NCBI GenBank assembly: GCA_900549995.1
Contig: URQQ01000015.1
Location: 1-64,000 of the forward strand
DNA length: 64,000 nucleotides
Direction of reading: 5' to 3'
Source: an uncultured Lachnospiraceae bacterium
Lineage (GTDB): Bacteria; Bacillota; Clostridia; Lachnospirales; Lachnospiraceae
Positions 43,181 to 51,056 of the stretch are shown piece by piece. The translations under genes were made by a program, and so were the position numbers. How positions within the stretch are numbered: position 1 is the stretch's first letter; each line of letters starts with the position of its first letter. The notes under the pieces are model-generated. The model saw nothing but the letters and a program-made list of their open reading frames with translations, did no database searches and was not told the origin of the DNA.

Positions 43181-44060
43181 TTTTGAACAACTTACAACTG
43201 CCCATTCTATAAAAGAAGCCATAGATCTGCTTTCAAAAGATCCCCTGGCAGTTCCAATTTCCGGTGGAACAGATCTTCTGATCAAGCTCCGGGAAGGTAA
43301 ACTGTCCGGGTGCCATCTGATCAGCATCCACGGATTAGAAGAACTCAGCGGAATCTCTATGGATTCCGGCGGCACAATTCATATCGGGCCAGGTTCTGTA
43401 TTTTCCTCGATTGTAAAAGACCCTCTCATCCAGAAATATCTCCCGGTACTTGGTACTGCCGCAGATCAGGTCGGAGGGCCGCAGATCCGGAATATGGGAA
43501 CGATCGGCGGAAATATCTGCAACGGTGTTACAAGTGCCGACAGTGCCCCTGCGCTCCTTACCTTGAACGCTATGCTGACCCTTACAGGTATTGAAGGCTC
43601 CCGCCAGGTTGCACTGGAACATTTTTACACCGGGCCTTCAAAAACAGTCCGCGCGCACCATGAACTATTGACTGATATCACGATCACGCCAGATAATTAC
43701 GATCATTTCGGCGGACACTATATCAAATACGGCAAACGCAATGCCATGGAGATTTCTACACTTGGATGCGCCGTGAATGTACGGCTTTCCGATGACAGCT
43801 CTCGGATAGCAGATCTTCGTCTCGCCTTCGGAGTTGCTGCCCCAACCCCGGTCCGATGTCATGAGACAGAAAAAGCTCTGAAAAATATGCCAGTAACTCC
43901 CTCTCTTACAGAGACCATCCAGGAATTTGCTGTCAGAGAAATACAACCAAGAACCAGCTGGAGAGCTTCAAGAGAGTTCCGTATCCAGATCGCCCGGGAA
44001 CTCTCAAGCCGCACACTCACACAGGCAATTCAGAATGCAGGAGGTGACATCTATGCTTAA
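43173..44060 (+). CDS. xdhB: Molybdenum hydroxylase, FAD-binding subunit
   Basis: 295 residues. FAD-PCMH fold with PISGGTDLLIKLREGK, the FAD-contact GGPQIRNMGTIGGNICNGVTSAD, and a CO-dehydrogenase flavoprotein C-terminal domain. It passes electrons from the Fe-S clusters to NAD or another acceptor. ATG 43173 has AAGGTG at the right distance and overlaps the xdhA stop by 8 nt; a GTG three codons earlier is possible. Confidence 0.88.
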   Translation: MYDFEQLTTAHSIKEAIDLLSKDPLAVPISGGTDLLIKLREGKLSGCHLISIHGLEELSGISMDSGGTIHIGPGSVFSSIVKDPLIQKYLPVLGTAADQVGGPQIRNMGTIGGNICNGVTSADSAPALLTLNAMLTLTGIEGSRQVALEHFYTGPSKTVRAHHELLTDITITPDNYDHFGGHYIKYGKRNAMEISTLGCAVNVRLSDDSSRIADLRLAFGVAAPTPVRCHETEKALKNMPVTPSLTETIQEFAVREIQPRTSWRASREFRIQIARELSSRTLTQAIQNAGGDIYA

Positions 44061-44520
44061 AATTATACATTTGACCGTCAATGGAACAGAAGAAGAACTC
44101 GCAGTAGATGAGAGGGAATCACTTGCCGATACACTCCGAAACCGCCTCGGCCTGACCAGCGTCAAAAAAGGATGTGAAGCCGGAGAATGCGGCGCATGCA
44201 CAATTCTCCTCAACGGCAGAACCATTGACTCCTGCATCTTTCTCACCATTTGGGCCGATGGCTACCATATCCTGACCGTTGAAGGACTCAAAGGCCCAAA
44301 TGGCGAACTCTCCCCCATACAACAGGCCTTCATCGACGAAGCAGCCGTACAATGCGGATTCTGCACACCCGGCCTCATCATGACCGCCGTCGAAATTATC
44401 GGCTCCGGACAGAAATACACCCGCGAAGAACTTCGCAGACTCATCTCCGGCCACCTCTGCCGCTGCACCGGTTACGAAAACATACTGAATGCGGTAGAAA
44501 AAGCGCAATTGGGGACGTAA
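44053..44520 (+). CDS. xdhC: Molybdenum hydroxylase, [2Fe-2S] subunit with element-derived C-terminus
   Basis: 155 residues. Plant-type [2Fe-2S] cluster at C41, C46, C49, C61 (CEAGECGAC then C), and a second four-Cys cluster in VQCGFCTPG and LCRCTGY, the standard arrangement. AGGAGG precedes ATG 44053, which overlaps xdhB by 8 nt. The last three codons and the stop (LGT, TAA) fall inside the left end of the palindromic element at 44512-44748, so the original C-terminus has been replaced by insertion. Both clusters lie upstream of the junction and the subunit should still work. Confidence 0.88.
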   Translation: MLKIIHLTVNGTEEELAVDERESLADTLRNRLGLTSVKKGCEAGECGACTILLNGRTIDSCIFLTIWADGYHILTVEGLKGPNGELSPIQQAFIDEAAVQCGFCTPGLIMTAVEIIGSGQKYTREELRRLISGHLCRCTGYENILNAVEKAQLGT

Positions 44521-44748
44521 TCCTTTTGAAGAAGTCTACGTCCCTAATTGCAAAACAACCTGTCCCTAACTGCAAAATGACCTGTCCCCTTTTGAAATAT
44601 TACCAAAATATCTTAGTATTTGAAGTGAATTTCCTCGTACTTTTAGTTAGTTTGACGATAACACTCAAAAAGGGACAGGTCTGATTGCAGTTGGGGACAG
44701 GTCTAAACCTAAAAAGGGACGTAATCCTTTTGAAAAAGATTACGTCCC
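44512..44748. repeat. REPIN/MITE-like element of about 237 bp
   Basis: Three parts. Left and right 33-bp hairpins (44512-44544 and 44716-44748) are near-identical direct copies differing at three positions, each ending GGGACGTA/TACGTCCC. Between them, two 31-bp arms each carrying two ACCTGTCCC units are inverted (44558-44588 and 44672-44702) around an AT-rich core of about 83 bp. The left end overlaps the xdhC 3' end. Confidence 0.75.
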
Positions 44749-44917
44749 GAAATATTCATTAGTCGAAGCCCGGCAGCCACATATAGCTGCTATATGCAGC
44801 CGCCGTCTTCTTGATTCGATAAATATAATATACCGTACAATTGTGAAATAGATGTGTCATAAGCTTGAAGAATATATAAAAAATATTAAGGATTTCTGAA
44901 CCGCCATCCAACAGCAT
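44749..44917. other. Spacer between the element and the alcohol dehydrogenase gene
   Basis: Contains a small AT-rich dyad around CATATAGCTGCTATATG. No gene and no convincing terminator for the minus-strand dehydrogenase gene. Confidence 0.4.
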
Positions 44918-45961
44918 TTAGTTTATATATATTGCATATTTAACCACACCGTCTTCCTGGTTTTCAAATACATTGTATGCATTTAAAATATCACCAAGTT
45001 TTGCTTTATGTGTAATCAGCCCCTTGGCATTTATTTTTCCATCGGCAATCAATTCCATGATTTCCTGACAGTTAGAAGCGTCTACACCGCCTGTCTTAAA
45101 GATCAGGTTCTTTCCGTACATTTCTGGCAGAGGCAGTGTCTGCGCTTTTTCATACATAGCCATCAATACAACAACCGCGTTGGGTCTTGCCACCTTCCAG
45201 GCCATTTCAAATGTATCATTCCCGCCGGCTGCTTCTATCACTTCATCTGCCCCTCTTTGTCCTGTGCGTTTTTTAATCTCTGTTTCAATATCCTGCCTGA
45301 GTGGATTCAGTATAATCTCTGCAAGCCCCATAGCTTTTGCCATGTCCAGACGTTCATCGTTCACATCAACCGCAATGATACTTTGGGGTTGATCAAGTTT
45401 TGCACACATCATTGTACAGAGACCAGCAGGCCCTGCCCCGATCACTACCGTTGTATCACCCGGTTTGATTTCTGCCAGTTTTGCGGCCCAATAACCCGTT
45501 GACAGGAGATCTCCTGTAAAAAGAGCTTCTTCATCAGTTTCGTTATCAGGAATCTTCGTCAGCCCGTGATCTGCGAATGGAATACGTACGTACTCCGCCT
45601 GGCCGCCGTCAATCCGGCATCCCAACGCCCAGCCGCCGTTTTCATCTTCACAATTATTTACAAATCCTCTCTGACAGAAAAAGCATTCTCCGCAAAAGGT
45701 TTCTACATTCACAGCCACCCGGTCTCCCGGCTTGACAGTACTTACCTGCCTGCCGGTTTCCTTGACAATACCTACAAATTCATGCCCCAGAACCACTCCC
45801 GCCTTTGCTCTTGGCACTGCTCCGTGTATGATGTGAATATCACTGGAACATATGGTGGTAAGGCTCACCTTCACAATCGCATCCGTCTCATCCAGAAGTA
45901 CCGGAACCGGCCGTTCCTCAAGCGCAATCCGTCCATTTCCTTTATAAACAACCGCCTTCAT
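44918..45961 (-). CDS. Zinc-dependent medium-chain alcohol dehydrogenase
   Basis: 347 residues. Catalytic zinc ligands C38 (ICSSDIHI), H60 and E61 (GHE). Structural zinc ligands C90, C93, C96 and C104 (CGECFFC then C). Rossmann motif VIGAGPAGL with an acidic end of strand two (AVDVND), which favours NAD. It oxidises or reduces a secondary alcohol, polyol or similar substrate, not identifiable further. GGAGG precedes the ATG. It is 38 nt from the upstream ATL gene and could be read with that group. Confidence 0.88.
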   Translation of the reverse strand: MKAVVYKGNGRIALEERPVPVLLDETDAIVKVSLTTICSSDIHIIHGAVPRAKAGVVLGHEFVGIVKETGRQVSTVKPGDRVAVNVETFCGECFFCQRGFVNNCEDENGGWALGCRIDGGQAEYVRIPFADHGLTKIPDNETDEEALFTGDLLSTGYWAAKLAEIKPGDTTVVIGAGPAGLCTMMCAKLDQPQSIIAVDVNDERLDMAKAMGLAEIILNPLRQDIETEIKKRTGQRGADEVIEAAGGNDTFEMAWKVARPNAVVVLMAMYEKAQTLPLPEMYGKNLIFKTGGVDASNCQEIMELIADGKINAKGLITHKAKLGDILNAYNVFENQEDGVVKYAIYIN

Positions 45962-45999
45962 TGTTCCTCCACCTCTTTACAATATTTTTCAGACTGGTA

Positions 46000-46365
46000 T
46001 CAAATGCCTTCCTGTTTAAAAATCTCTCGGAAATTTTCTGCTTCTTCCATAGAATTATGCCATCCATATTCCCTTAGATTTACCCTTGCCCCCTCCGGAG
46101 TATCCTCTACAGCGATTTTCTCCTCCAGAAGTAACATTTTCTGAAGTCCCGGAGTTTCAAAAGCCGCAGCCCCGGACAACACACCTTTGTGATTCACTAC
46201 CCTAAATGCAGGGACATTTTCTCCAGCCTTCCCTTTATTCAGCGCATATCCCACCTGTCTGGAATTCTTCGGCTTTCCGCACAGAAGCGCAATCTGTCCA
46301 TAAGTCGCCACCCTTCCGTACGGAATTCCTTTACATACAACCGCCACTCTCCGATAAAAATCCAT
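46000..46365 (-). CDS. Alkyltransferase-like (ATL) DNA-binding protein
   Basis: 121 residues of the MGMT C-terminal DNA-binding fold: IPYGRVATYGQIALLCG, the Arg finger region NSRQVGYAL and the active-site segment VPAFRVVNHKG. The methyl-accepting Cys of PCHR is Ala53 and the His is Phe54, so it cannot repair alkyl-guanine directly. ATL proteins bind such lesions and hand them to nucleotide excision repair. ATG 46365 is chosen with AAGGTG upstream; a GTG start at 46377 overlapping the macro-domain stop is the alternative. Confidence 0.85.
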   Translation of the reverse strand: MDFYRRVAVVCKGIPYGRVATYGQIALLCGKPKNSRQVGYALNKGKAGENVPAFRVVNHKGVLSGAAAFETPGLQKMLLLEEKIAVEDTPEGARVNLREYGWHNSMEEAENFREIFKQEGI

Positions 46366-46373
46366 CCGCTTTT

Positions 46374-46889
46374 TCACCTTTCCGCTTCCTGAAGCGCTGC
46401 ATCATATGCATTTTTAGTGACCGGATCAAAAAGTACCCATACAATTTTATCCATCTTTCCCGGATAATCTTTTAGAAATTTAGAAACAGCCGCAACTGCT
46501 GTTTTTGCCGCATCCTTCACAGGATAACCATAAATTCCGGTGGAAATGGATGGGAATGCGACAGACTTCACCCCATGTTCCATTGCAACGCACAAGGATT
46601 GGTAATAACAGGAAAACAACATACTCTCCTCCTGCCTTCCTCCGCCGCGCCACATAGGACCGGGCGTATGAATCACATAATTACATGGAAGACGGTAAGC
46701 CTTTGTAAGTTTCGCCTGCCCCGTCCTGCAGCCATTCAGCTGCCTGCATTCATGAAGCAGTTCCGGTCCCGCGGCCCGGTGGATTGCTCCGTCCACACCT
46801 CCGCCTCCCAGCAGGCTTTCATTTGCTGCATTCACAATTGCCTCCACATCTGTTACCTTCGTAAGATCTCCGAGTCTGGTTTCAATCAC
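46374..46889 (-). CDS. Macro-domain ADP-ribose hydrolase
   Basis: 171 residues, the compact single-domain form. IVNAANESLLGGGGVDGAIHRAAG at 16-39 and the second loop SISTGIYGYP match MacroD/YmdB O-acetyl-ADP-ribose deacetylases, which also remove mono-ADP-ribose from proteins or nucleic acids. The start is GTG with AAGGAG 8 nt upstream. It is followed within a few bases by the ATL gene and lies 48 nt after an unknown gene, in a damage- or nucleotide-related group. Confidence 0.92.
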   Translation of the reverse strand: MIETRLGDLTKVTDVEAIVNAANESLLGGGGVDGAIHRAAGPELLHECRQLNGCRTGQAKLTKAYRLPCNYVIHTPGPMWRGGGRQEESMLFSCYYQSLCVAMEHGVKSVAFPSISTGIYGYPVKDAAKTAVAAVSKFLKDYPGKMDKIVWVLFDPVTKNAYDAALQEAER

Positions 46890-46937
46890 GTTTTGCGCTC
46901 CTTTCCACTCTCTGAAAAGATAAGGCTTCTTATGTCT

Positions 46938-47321
46938 CTACATCCGGTTAGCTTCCAGCTTATCCATTTTTTCCTTCGTAACCTGAAATACTTCTGTCTG
47001 AACAGCATATCCATCCAGCTGTTCATCTGCCATCTGGCATATTGCCGCAACTTTACTCTTTCCATCACGCAGTTCACAGCCAATGCACTGAAATTCCGTT
47101 TCTTCCCCCTCTGTACACTCTGTGCTGTCAGGCTCAATTCTTACCGTTACAGAAAATGATGGGATTCCATCTTTCATTGCTACCTTATGTATTTCTGCTT
47201 TTGAAAGCACTTCCTCACTGAACTGATATCCTTTAAATGCCTCCGCCAGATCTGCAAGTTTTGCCATCCCGCTGTAATGATACTCACTTCTTCGCTCTAC
47301 ATCCTGTAACTTTAATTTCAT
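46938..47321 (-). CDS. Unrecognised 127-aa protein
   Basis: No family recognised. The protein is small, soluble and charged, with one CIGC motif near residue 80, and has no signal or membrane segment. AAGGAG lies 11 nt before the ATG, and it has its own consensus-like promoter at 47352-47381, so expression can be separate from the upstream MazG-like gene. It is followed 48 nt later by the macro-domain gene. Confidence 0.65.
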   Translation of the reverse strand: MKLKLQDVERRSEYHYSGMAKLADLAEAFKGYQFSEEVLSKAEIHKVAMKDGIPSFSVTVRIEPDSTECTEGEETEFQCIGCELRDGKSKVAAICQMADEQLDGYAVQTEVFQVTKEKMDKLEANRM

Positions 47322-47351
47322 TTATGCATCAGCTCCTTCGCTCTTTTCTCT

Positions 47352-47381
47352 ATTGTAATACAACCGTTTACCTGATGTCAA
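47352..47381 (-). promoter_or_regulatory. Promoter within the damage-related gene group
   Basis: On the minus strand TTGACA (47381 to 47376), 18-bp spacer, TACAAT (47357 to 47352), 30 nt before the 127-aa gene. Confidence 0.65.
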
Positions 47382-47395
47382 AGTGAAACCAGACT

Positions 47396-47782
47396 CTATG
47401 ACGTTGTCACACCATGGCCATCTTCATCCTGAACATCTGATCTGCCTTTTTTCTTTAACTGCGTATATTTCTGCCGGCTTCCATATGCCTCCTCCACAGG
47501 ATAACGAGACACATTCTTTTGAAGTTTGTCCTCTATGATCTGACAGATATCCAGTTCAAGTATATCCGCCATCATAATACAATAGATCAGAACATCCGCC
47601 AGTTCCTCCTGCATATTAACTTTCTTTTCCGGAACCTCCGTATCACCTCCAGACCACTGAAATGCTTCCAAAAGTTCCGCTGCCTCCAGGCTGATAGAAA
47701 TCGCAAGATCCTTAGGATTATGAAATTGTTTCCAATCCCTGTCATCTCGAAATTTTAATATTTTACGAATCATTTTCTCCAT
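47396..47782 (-). CDS. MazG-like nucleotide pyrophosphohydrolase
   Basis: 128 residues. All-alpha NTP pyrophosphatase signature: W near FRDDRDWKQFHNPKDLA, the metal-binding E-x-x-E in SLEAAELLEAFQW and E-x-x-D in EELADVLIYCIMMAD. It resembles dCTPase/RS21-C6-type enzymes that clear non-canonical or excess dNTPs. The start at ATG 47782 has GGAGG 5 nt upstream. It begins 14 nt after the stop of the frameshifted helicase gene, so the two were probably one transcript. Confidence 0.88.
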   Translation of the reverse strand: MEKMIRKILKFRDDRDWKQFHNPKDLAISISLEAAELLEAFQWSGGDTEVPEKKVNMQEELADVLIYCIMMADILELDICQIIEDKLQKNVSRYPVEEAYGSRQKYTQLKKKGRSDVQDEDGHGVTTS

Positions 47783-47795
47783 GACATCCTCCACT

Positions 47796-49393
47796 TTACT
47801 CTTTATATAACTCTACATACCGGCTAAAATAATGCCGAAGTTCTTCATCACATACATAGACATAAGTTCCGAGAATCCCTCTGGACATCAGCACATAATA
47901 GATATTTCTGATATATCTCCATAATTCATCATCTGTCGCAGTTTTTTACCATTTTGATCATAATAATGCTTTCTGTCAATCATCAGCTGGCCATTCCTGT
48001 ATTTCAATTCATCACCAATAATAACAAATGCATAGTTGAGATCATATCCCTGTACCGTATGAATACATCCTACCTCATTTATTGCATTCTCACTGTTTAC
48101 CCATTCTTTTCCTGTTGCATTCCATCTCTTCTCAATCCCGTCTATGACAATATCCACAACAGTCCCTGACTTATCTTCTTTGCTTTTCCATTTCCACGCA
48201 TACCCTGCTGCCATTCTGCACAGACCAAATTCTTTTTCCTTCTCATATAAAAGCTGGTTAAACAGACTAAATTTTTCAAACAGTTTAAACTCATATTTTT
48301 TAAAACTTCGTTTGCTGTCCAATGTACCGCTTAACAATCCGCATATATATCTCAGATAATCATTTCCGCCCTTTATACGCATCTGGGAGCAGAGCTGATA
48401 ATATCCCGCTGCCCTCTGCGCGGTTTTATCATTTAATTTGTGATACTCAATACCAGAGGGACCGATAACCTGCAGCTGATCATAGAATATGATCTGAACT
48501 CTACTTCTTTTAATTATCCAGTCCATCTGATCTGCATTTTCTGAAAGACCAAGTGTTTTATTTACTTCCAAATGCCTCTTGCCATAATTGATTGCCCTTT
48601 TCTGCTGAAGCCGGTGTCCTTCATCTACAATTAAAATCTGATAATCCTTTTTCAGCACATCATATGGTCCAATAACATCTTTTGCGTATAAACCATCTAA
48701 AGACCTGAAGATCTTGCGGATCGTTGCTCTAAGTGACTCCTGCGGAACCACAAGGGCCATCTCCATATGTTTCGTTTTTTGGGACTCTTTCAGCAGTTTA
48801 AACAGGTATACTGCAAGAATTGTTTTTCCTGATCCCGGAAGCCCCTCAACAATTACTGTACCTGCTTTGTTCCAGTTCCTTTCCCGGAAGATTTGAGCGC
48901 AGATCTTCTGCTGATCTTCTGTCAATGTTTTATAAGGTGAATACTTAAACAGATCAAGCCCTTCGATCGTCTCTATCGAGTGATCGGCAATTCCTCTGTT
49001 TCTAAGTTCCTCCCACAAAGTTACAAATTGCTTTTCATAATACTCTTTATTAAAATAATGTTTATCTGTAATTCCCCTGTTTTTGTTCGTTATAATATAC
49101 TTTCCATCTGCAGCCATCATTCTGATCAGCCTGGCTTCATAATCTAAAAGAACAGATAAGTTAAACTCATCCGAATATACAAAATAAACTTTTTTAAATT
49201 TATGGCAGGCTTTTTCAGGATTTATTTTATGCTGCCCCATCCTGCCGGTTACATTAAGAGACTGGCCGATATAAGCCCTTCTTCCACTGTCCAAAATATA
49301 TAGCATCGGCCAGTTTTTAAAATATTCTTCCTGGCCATATTCTTCCTCTTTTAACTTCTTCTCAATAATTTCAAACATTTCTCTTACGTACAC
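47796..49393 (-). pseudogene. GIY-YIG nuclease / SF1 helicase (DUF2075-like) with a one-base frameshift
   Basis: As read, the frame gives 501 aa and stops at 47888. The N-terminus (30-110) is GIY-YIG-like (MLYILDSGRRAYIGQS, later Arg and Glu). An SF1 helicase follows, with Walker A EGLPGSGKT, Walker B ILIVDEGHR, FYDQLQVI and HTVQGYD. At a run of six T (47942-47947, AAAAAA on the coding strand) one extra base would give a further 41 codons ending at 47796, including YYVLMSRGILGTYVY, the helicase motif VI with its arginine finger. The loss therefore removes an essential motif. Start is uncertain (GTG 49393 or ATG 49378). It could be a true mutation, a slippage-switched gene or a sequencing error. 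Confidence 0.85.
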
Positions 49394-49399
49394 TCCCCC

Positions 49400-50269
49400 T
49401 CAGTCTATCTCCAGAACCTCATCAATCTCCTCCAAAAGCCACTCCGGAAAATCCTCCGAGTCCGTATCAATCTCCTGAAGCCTCTCCTTCATCCTCCTGC
49501 CTGTTTTCATCGCTTTCTCCCGGTCTCCATAATTATAAAGTACCTCAAGTTCTTCAATCCGTTCCGCAAGAGCCTCTTCACATGCATCCTGAAAATCAGC
49601 GCTCAGAAAATCATCCTCAATGAACCACTGAAGTGATTTTTCAAATCTGGCAAGCAGCACATTCGGATTGATATTAAACTTTCGAAGCACCGTATCCTTT
49701 CCAATTACTTCATCCGACAAATCGCAGAATTGATAGACAAGATTAAATCCCGTATAAGTACTCGCCATCCGCCCGAAGTCTTCAAAGCCGATCTCCTGCC
49801 CGTCAATGACAATACAGTAATCTCCTTTTTGGGAAGTATCCTCGACCCGCCCGGTTCCTGTCTCTTTCAAGCTATATTGTCTGTCATCTGCATGATATGC
49901 ATTTTCGATATAACTCTCATCTTTATACTCCTGAAGTGACTTATACCCGATTCCAAGCAATATCTTCTGATGAAGATGATAGAGAGCGTCGCTTTGATTA
50001 TCATTCAGACCCGTCATTACCTCAAACTGGTATCCTCCGTTGATCTCATCCGCATGCCAGATAGAATATTCCGGAAGCAGCATATTCCATACTTCAAACT
50101 GATGAATCTCTCCGTCCACATCGTAGACAGAAATATGCCTCGAATAATTATCGAACTTTTCCGTTCCAAACGCCCGGGAAATGATGTCATTATAGCAATC
50201 CAGGCAGAAATCTCCAACCCCCTCTACATGGATCATTGCTTCGGCTTTTTTACATTTGTCGCATTTCAA
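49400..50269 (-). CDS. Zinc-ribbon protein of unknown function
   Basis: 289 residues beginning at TTG, with GGGGGG 7 nt upstream. CDKC at 3-6 and CLDC near 22-25 form a zinc ribbon. The remaining 260 residues are acidic with no named domain I can support; the C-terminal third is helical and charged. The frame ends 6 nt before the GTG of the GIY-YIG/helicase gene, so the two are almost certainly expressed together and may act together. Confidence 0.7.
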   Translation of the reverse strand: MKCDKCKKAEAMIHVEGVGDFCLDCYNDIISRAFGTEKFDNYSRHISVYDVDGEIHQFEVWNMLLPEYSIWHADEINGGYQFEVMTGLNDNQSDALYHLHQKILLGIGYKSLQEYKDESYIENAYHADDRQYSLKETGTGRVEDTSQKGDYCIVIDGQEIGFEDFGRMASTYTGFNLVYQFCDLSDEVIGKDTVLRKFNINPNVLLARFEKSLQWFIEDDFLSADFQDACEEALAERIEELEVLYNYGDREKAMKTGRRMKERLQEIDTDSEDFPEWLLEEIDEVLEID

Positions 50270-50385
50270 TATAAGTCCCCCCTTCAGGCCGTTTTTTATA
50301 TTTTAACATGTTCTTGCTGCATTTTCTATGTCTATTCCTTCCGCCGCACACTTTTAAATCAGCATACTATCCGCACGTCTGAAAA

Positions 50386-50420
50386 AGGCAGTCCCTGCAT
50401 TTTCATGCATCTGACTGCCT
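50386..50420 (-). terminator. Terminator of the flavoprotein gene
   Basis: AGGCAGTC (50386-50393) pairs with GACTGCCT (50413-50420), with an inner TGCAT/ATGCA stem. On the minus strand it is followed by TTTTT. Confidence 0.8.
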
Positions 50421-50427
50421 ATCATTT

Positions 50428-51045
50428 TTATCTGCGCCGGAACATTCCTGCCGCCTCTGATGCCTTCTCTCTGGCTTCTTCACAGGCTTTTCTCATGACT
50501 GCTTCTTCATCCACCCCTTCTACATCCAGCAGTTCCGCCCTGATACTGTCAACTGCCTCAATGCCCAGCAGGGACTCACACAATCCCCGTACATAGTCTG
50601 TTCCAAAATCACACTTCCCAATTGCCCCGCCGCTGGTTGTAATATACACACACTGTTTTGCCCTGCACAGCCCTTGGGCACCAGACGGTGTATACCGAAA
50701 GGTGATGTCCGGTACACAGACCTTTTCCAGATATACCTTGAGAACTGACGGAAATGAAAGGTCCCAGTAAGGTGCACCGATCACAATCATATCTGCAGAT
50801 GCAAACTCCAGCGCATAATCAAGCAGTTCATGCTTCTCATTTCCTGTAATTACCAGGCGCTTCCGAAGTTCCACATCCAGCCTTCCTATCGGCAGAAGCA
50901 TACAGTCCCACAGTTTTACGTTTATGATCTCGCAGTCTTTGGCCTCCTGTAATTGATCCAGATATGCCCGGCACAATTGATACGTCCTCGACTCACTGTT
51001 TTTTCTGATCGTTGCATCCACGAACAAAACTTTATTCTTCCCCAT
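50428..51045 (-). CDS. Flavodoxin-fold NAD(P)H oxidoreductase (azoreductase/quinone reductase-like)
   Basis: 205 residues. FMN phosphate loop near DATIRKNSESRTYQL, the second FMN contact IVIGAPYWDLSFPSVLKVYLEKV, and the third YITTSGGAIG. This matches the Flavodoxin_2 group that reduces quinones or azo compounds with two electrons. TAAGGAAG precedes the ATG. It lies 11 nt after the cstA-type gene and ends at a terminator, so the two form one unit. Confidence 0.82.
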   Translation of the reverse strand: MGKNKVLFVDATIRKNSESRTYQLCRAYLDQLQEAKDCEIINVKLWDCMLLPIGRLDVELRKRLVITGNEKHELLDYALEFASADMIVIGAPYWDLSFPSVLKVYLEKVCVPDITFRYTPSGAQGLCRAKQCVYITTSGGAIGKCDFGTDYVRGLCESLLGIEAVDSIRAELLDVEGVDEEAVMRKACEEAREKASEAAGMFRRR

Positions 51046-51056
51046 AGTAATCTTCC

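Noticed and set aside
47942..47947. Programmed -1 ribosomal frameshift in the helicase gene
   Set aside because: The run is AAA AAA preceded by T, so the P-site codon cannot re-pair fully, and no clear downstream structure was identified. Mutation, slippage or sequencing error is more likely.
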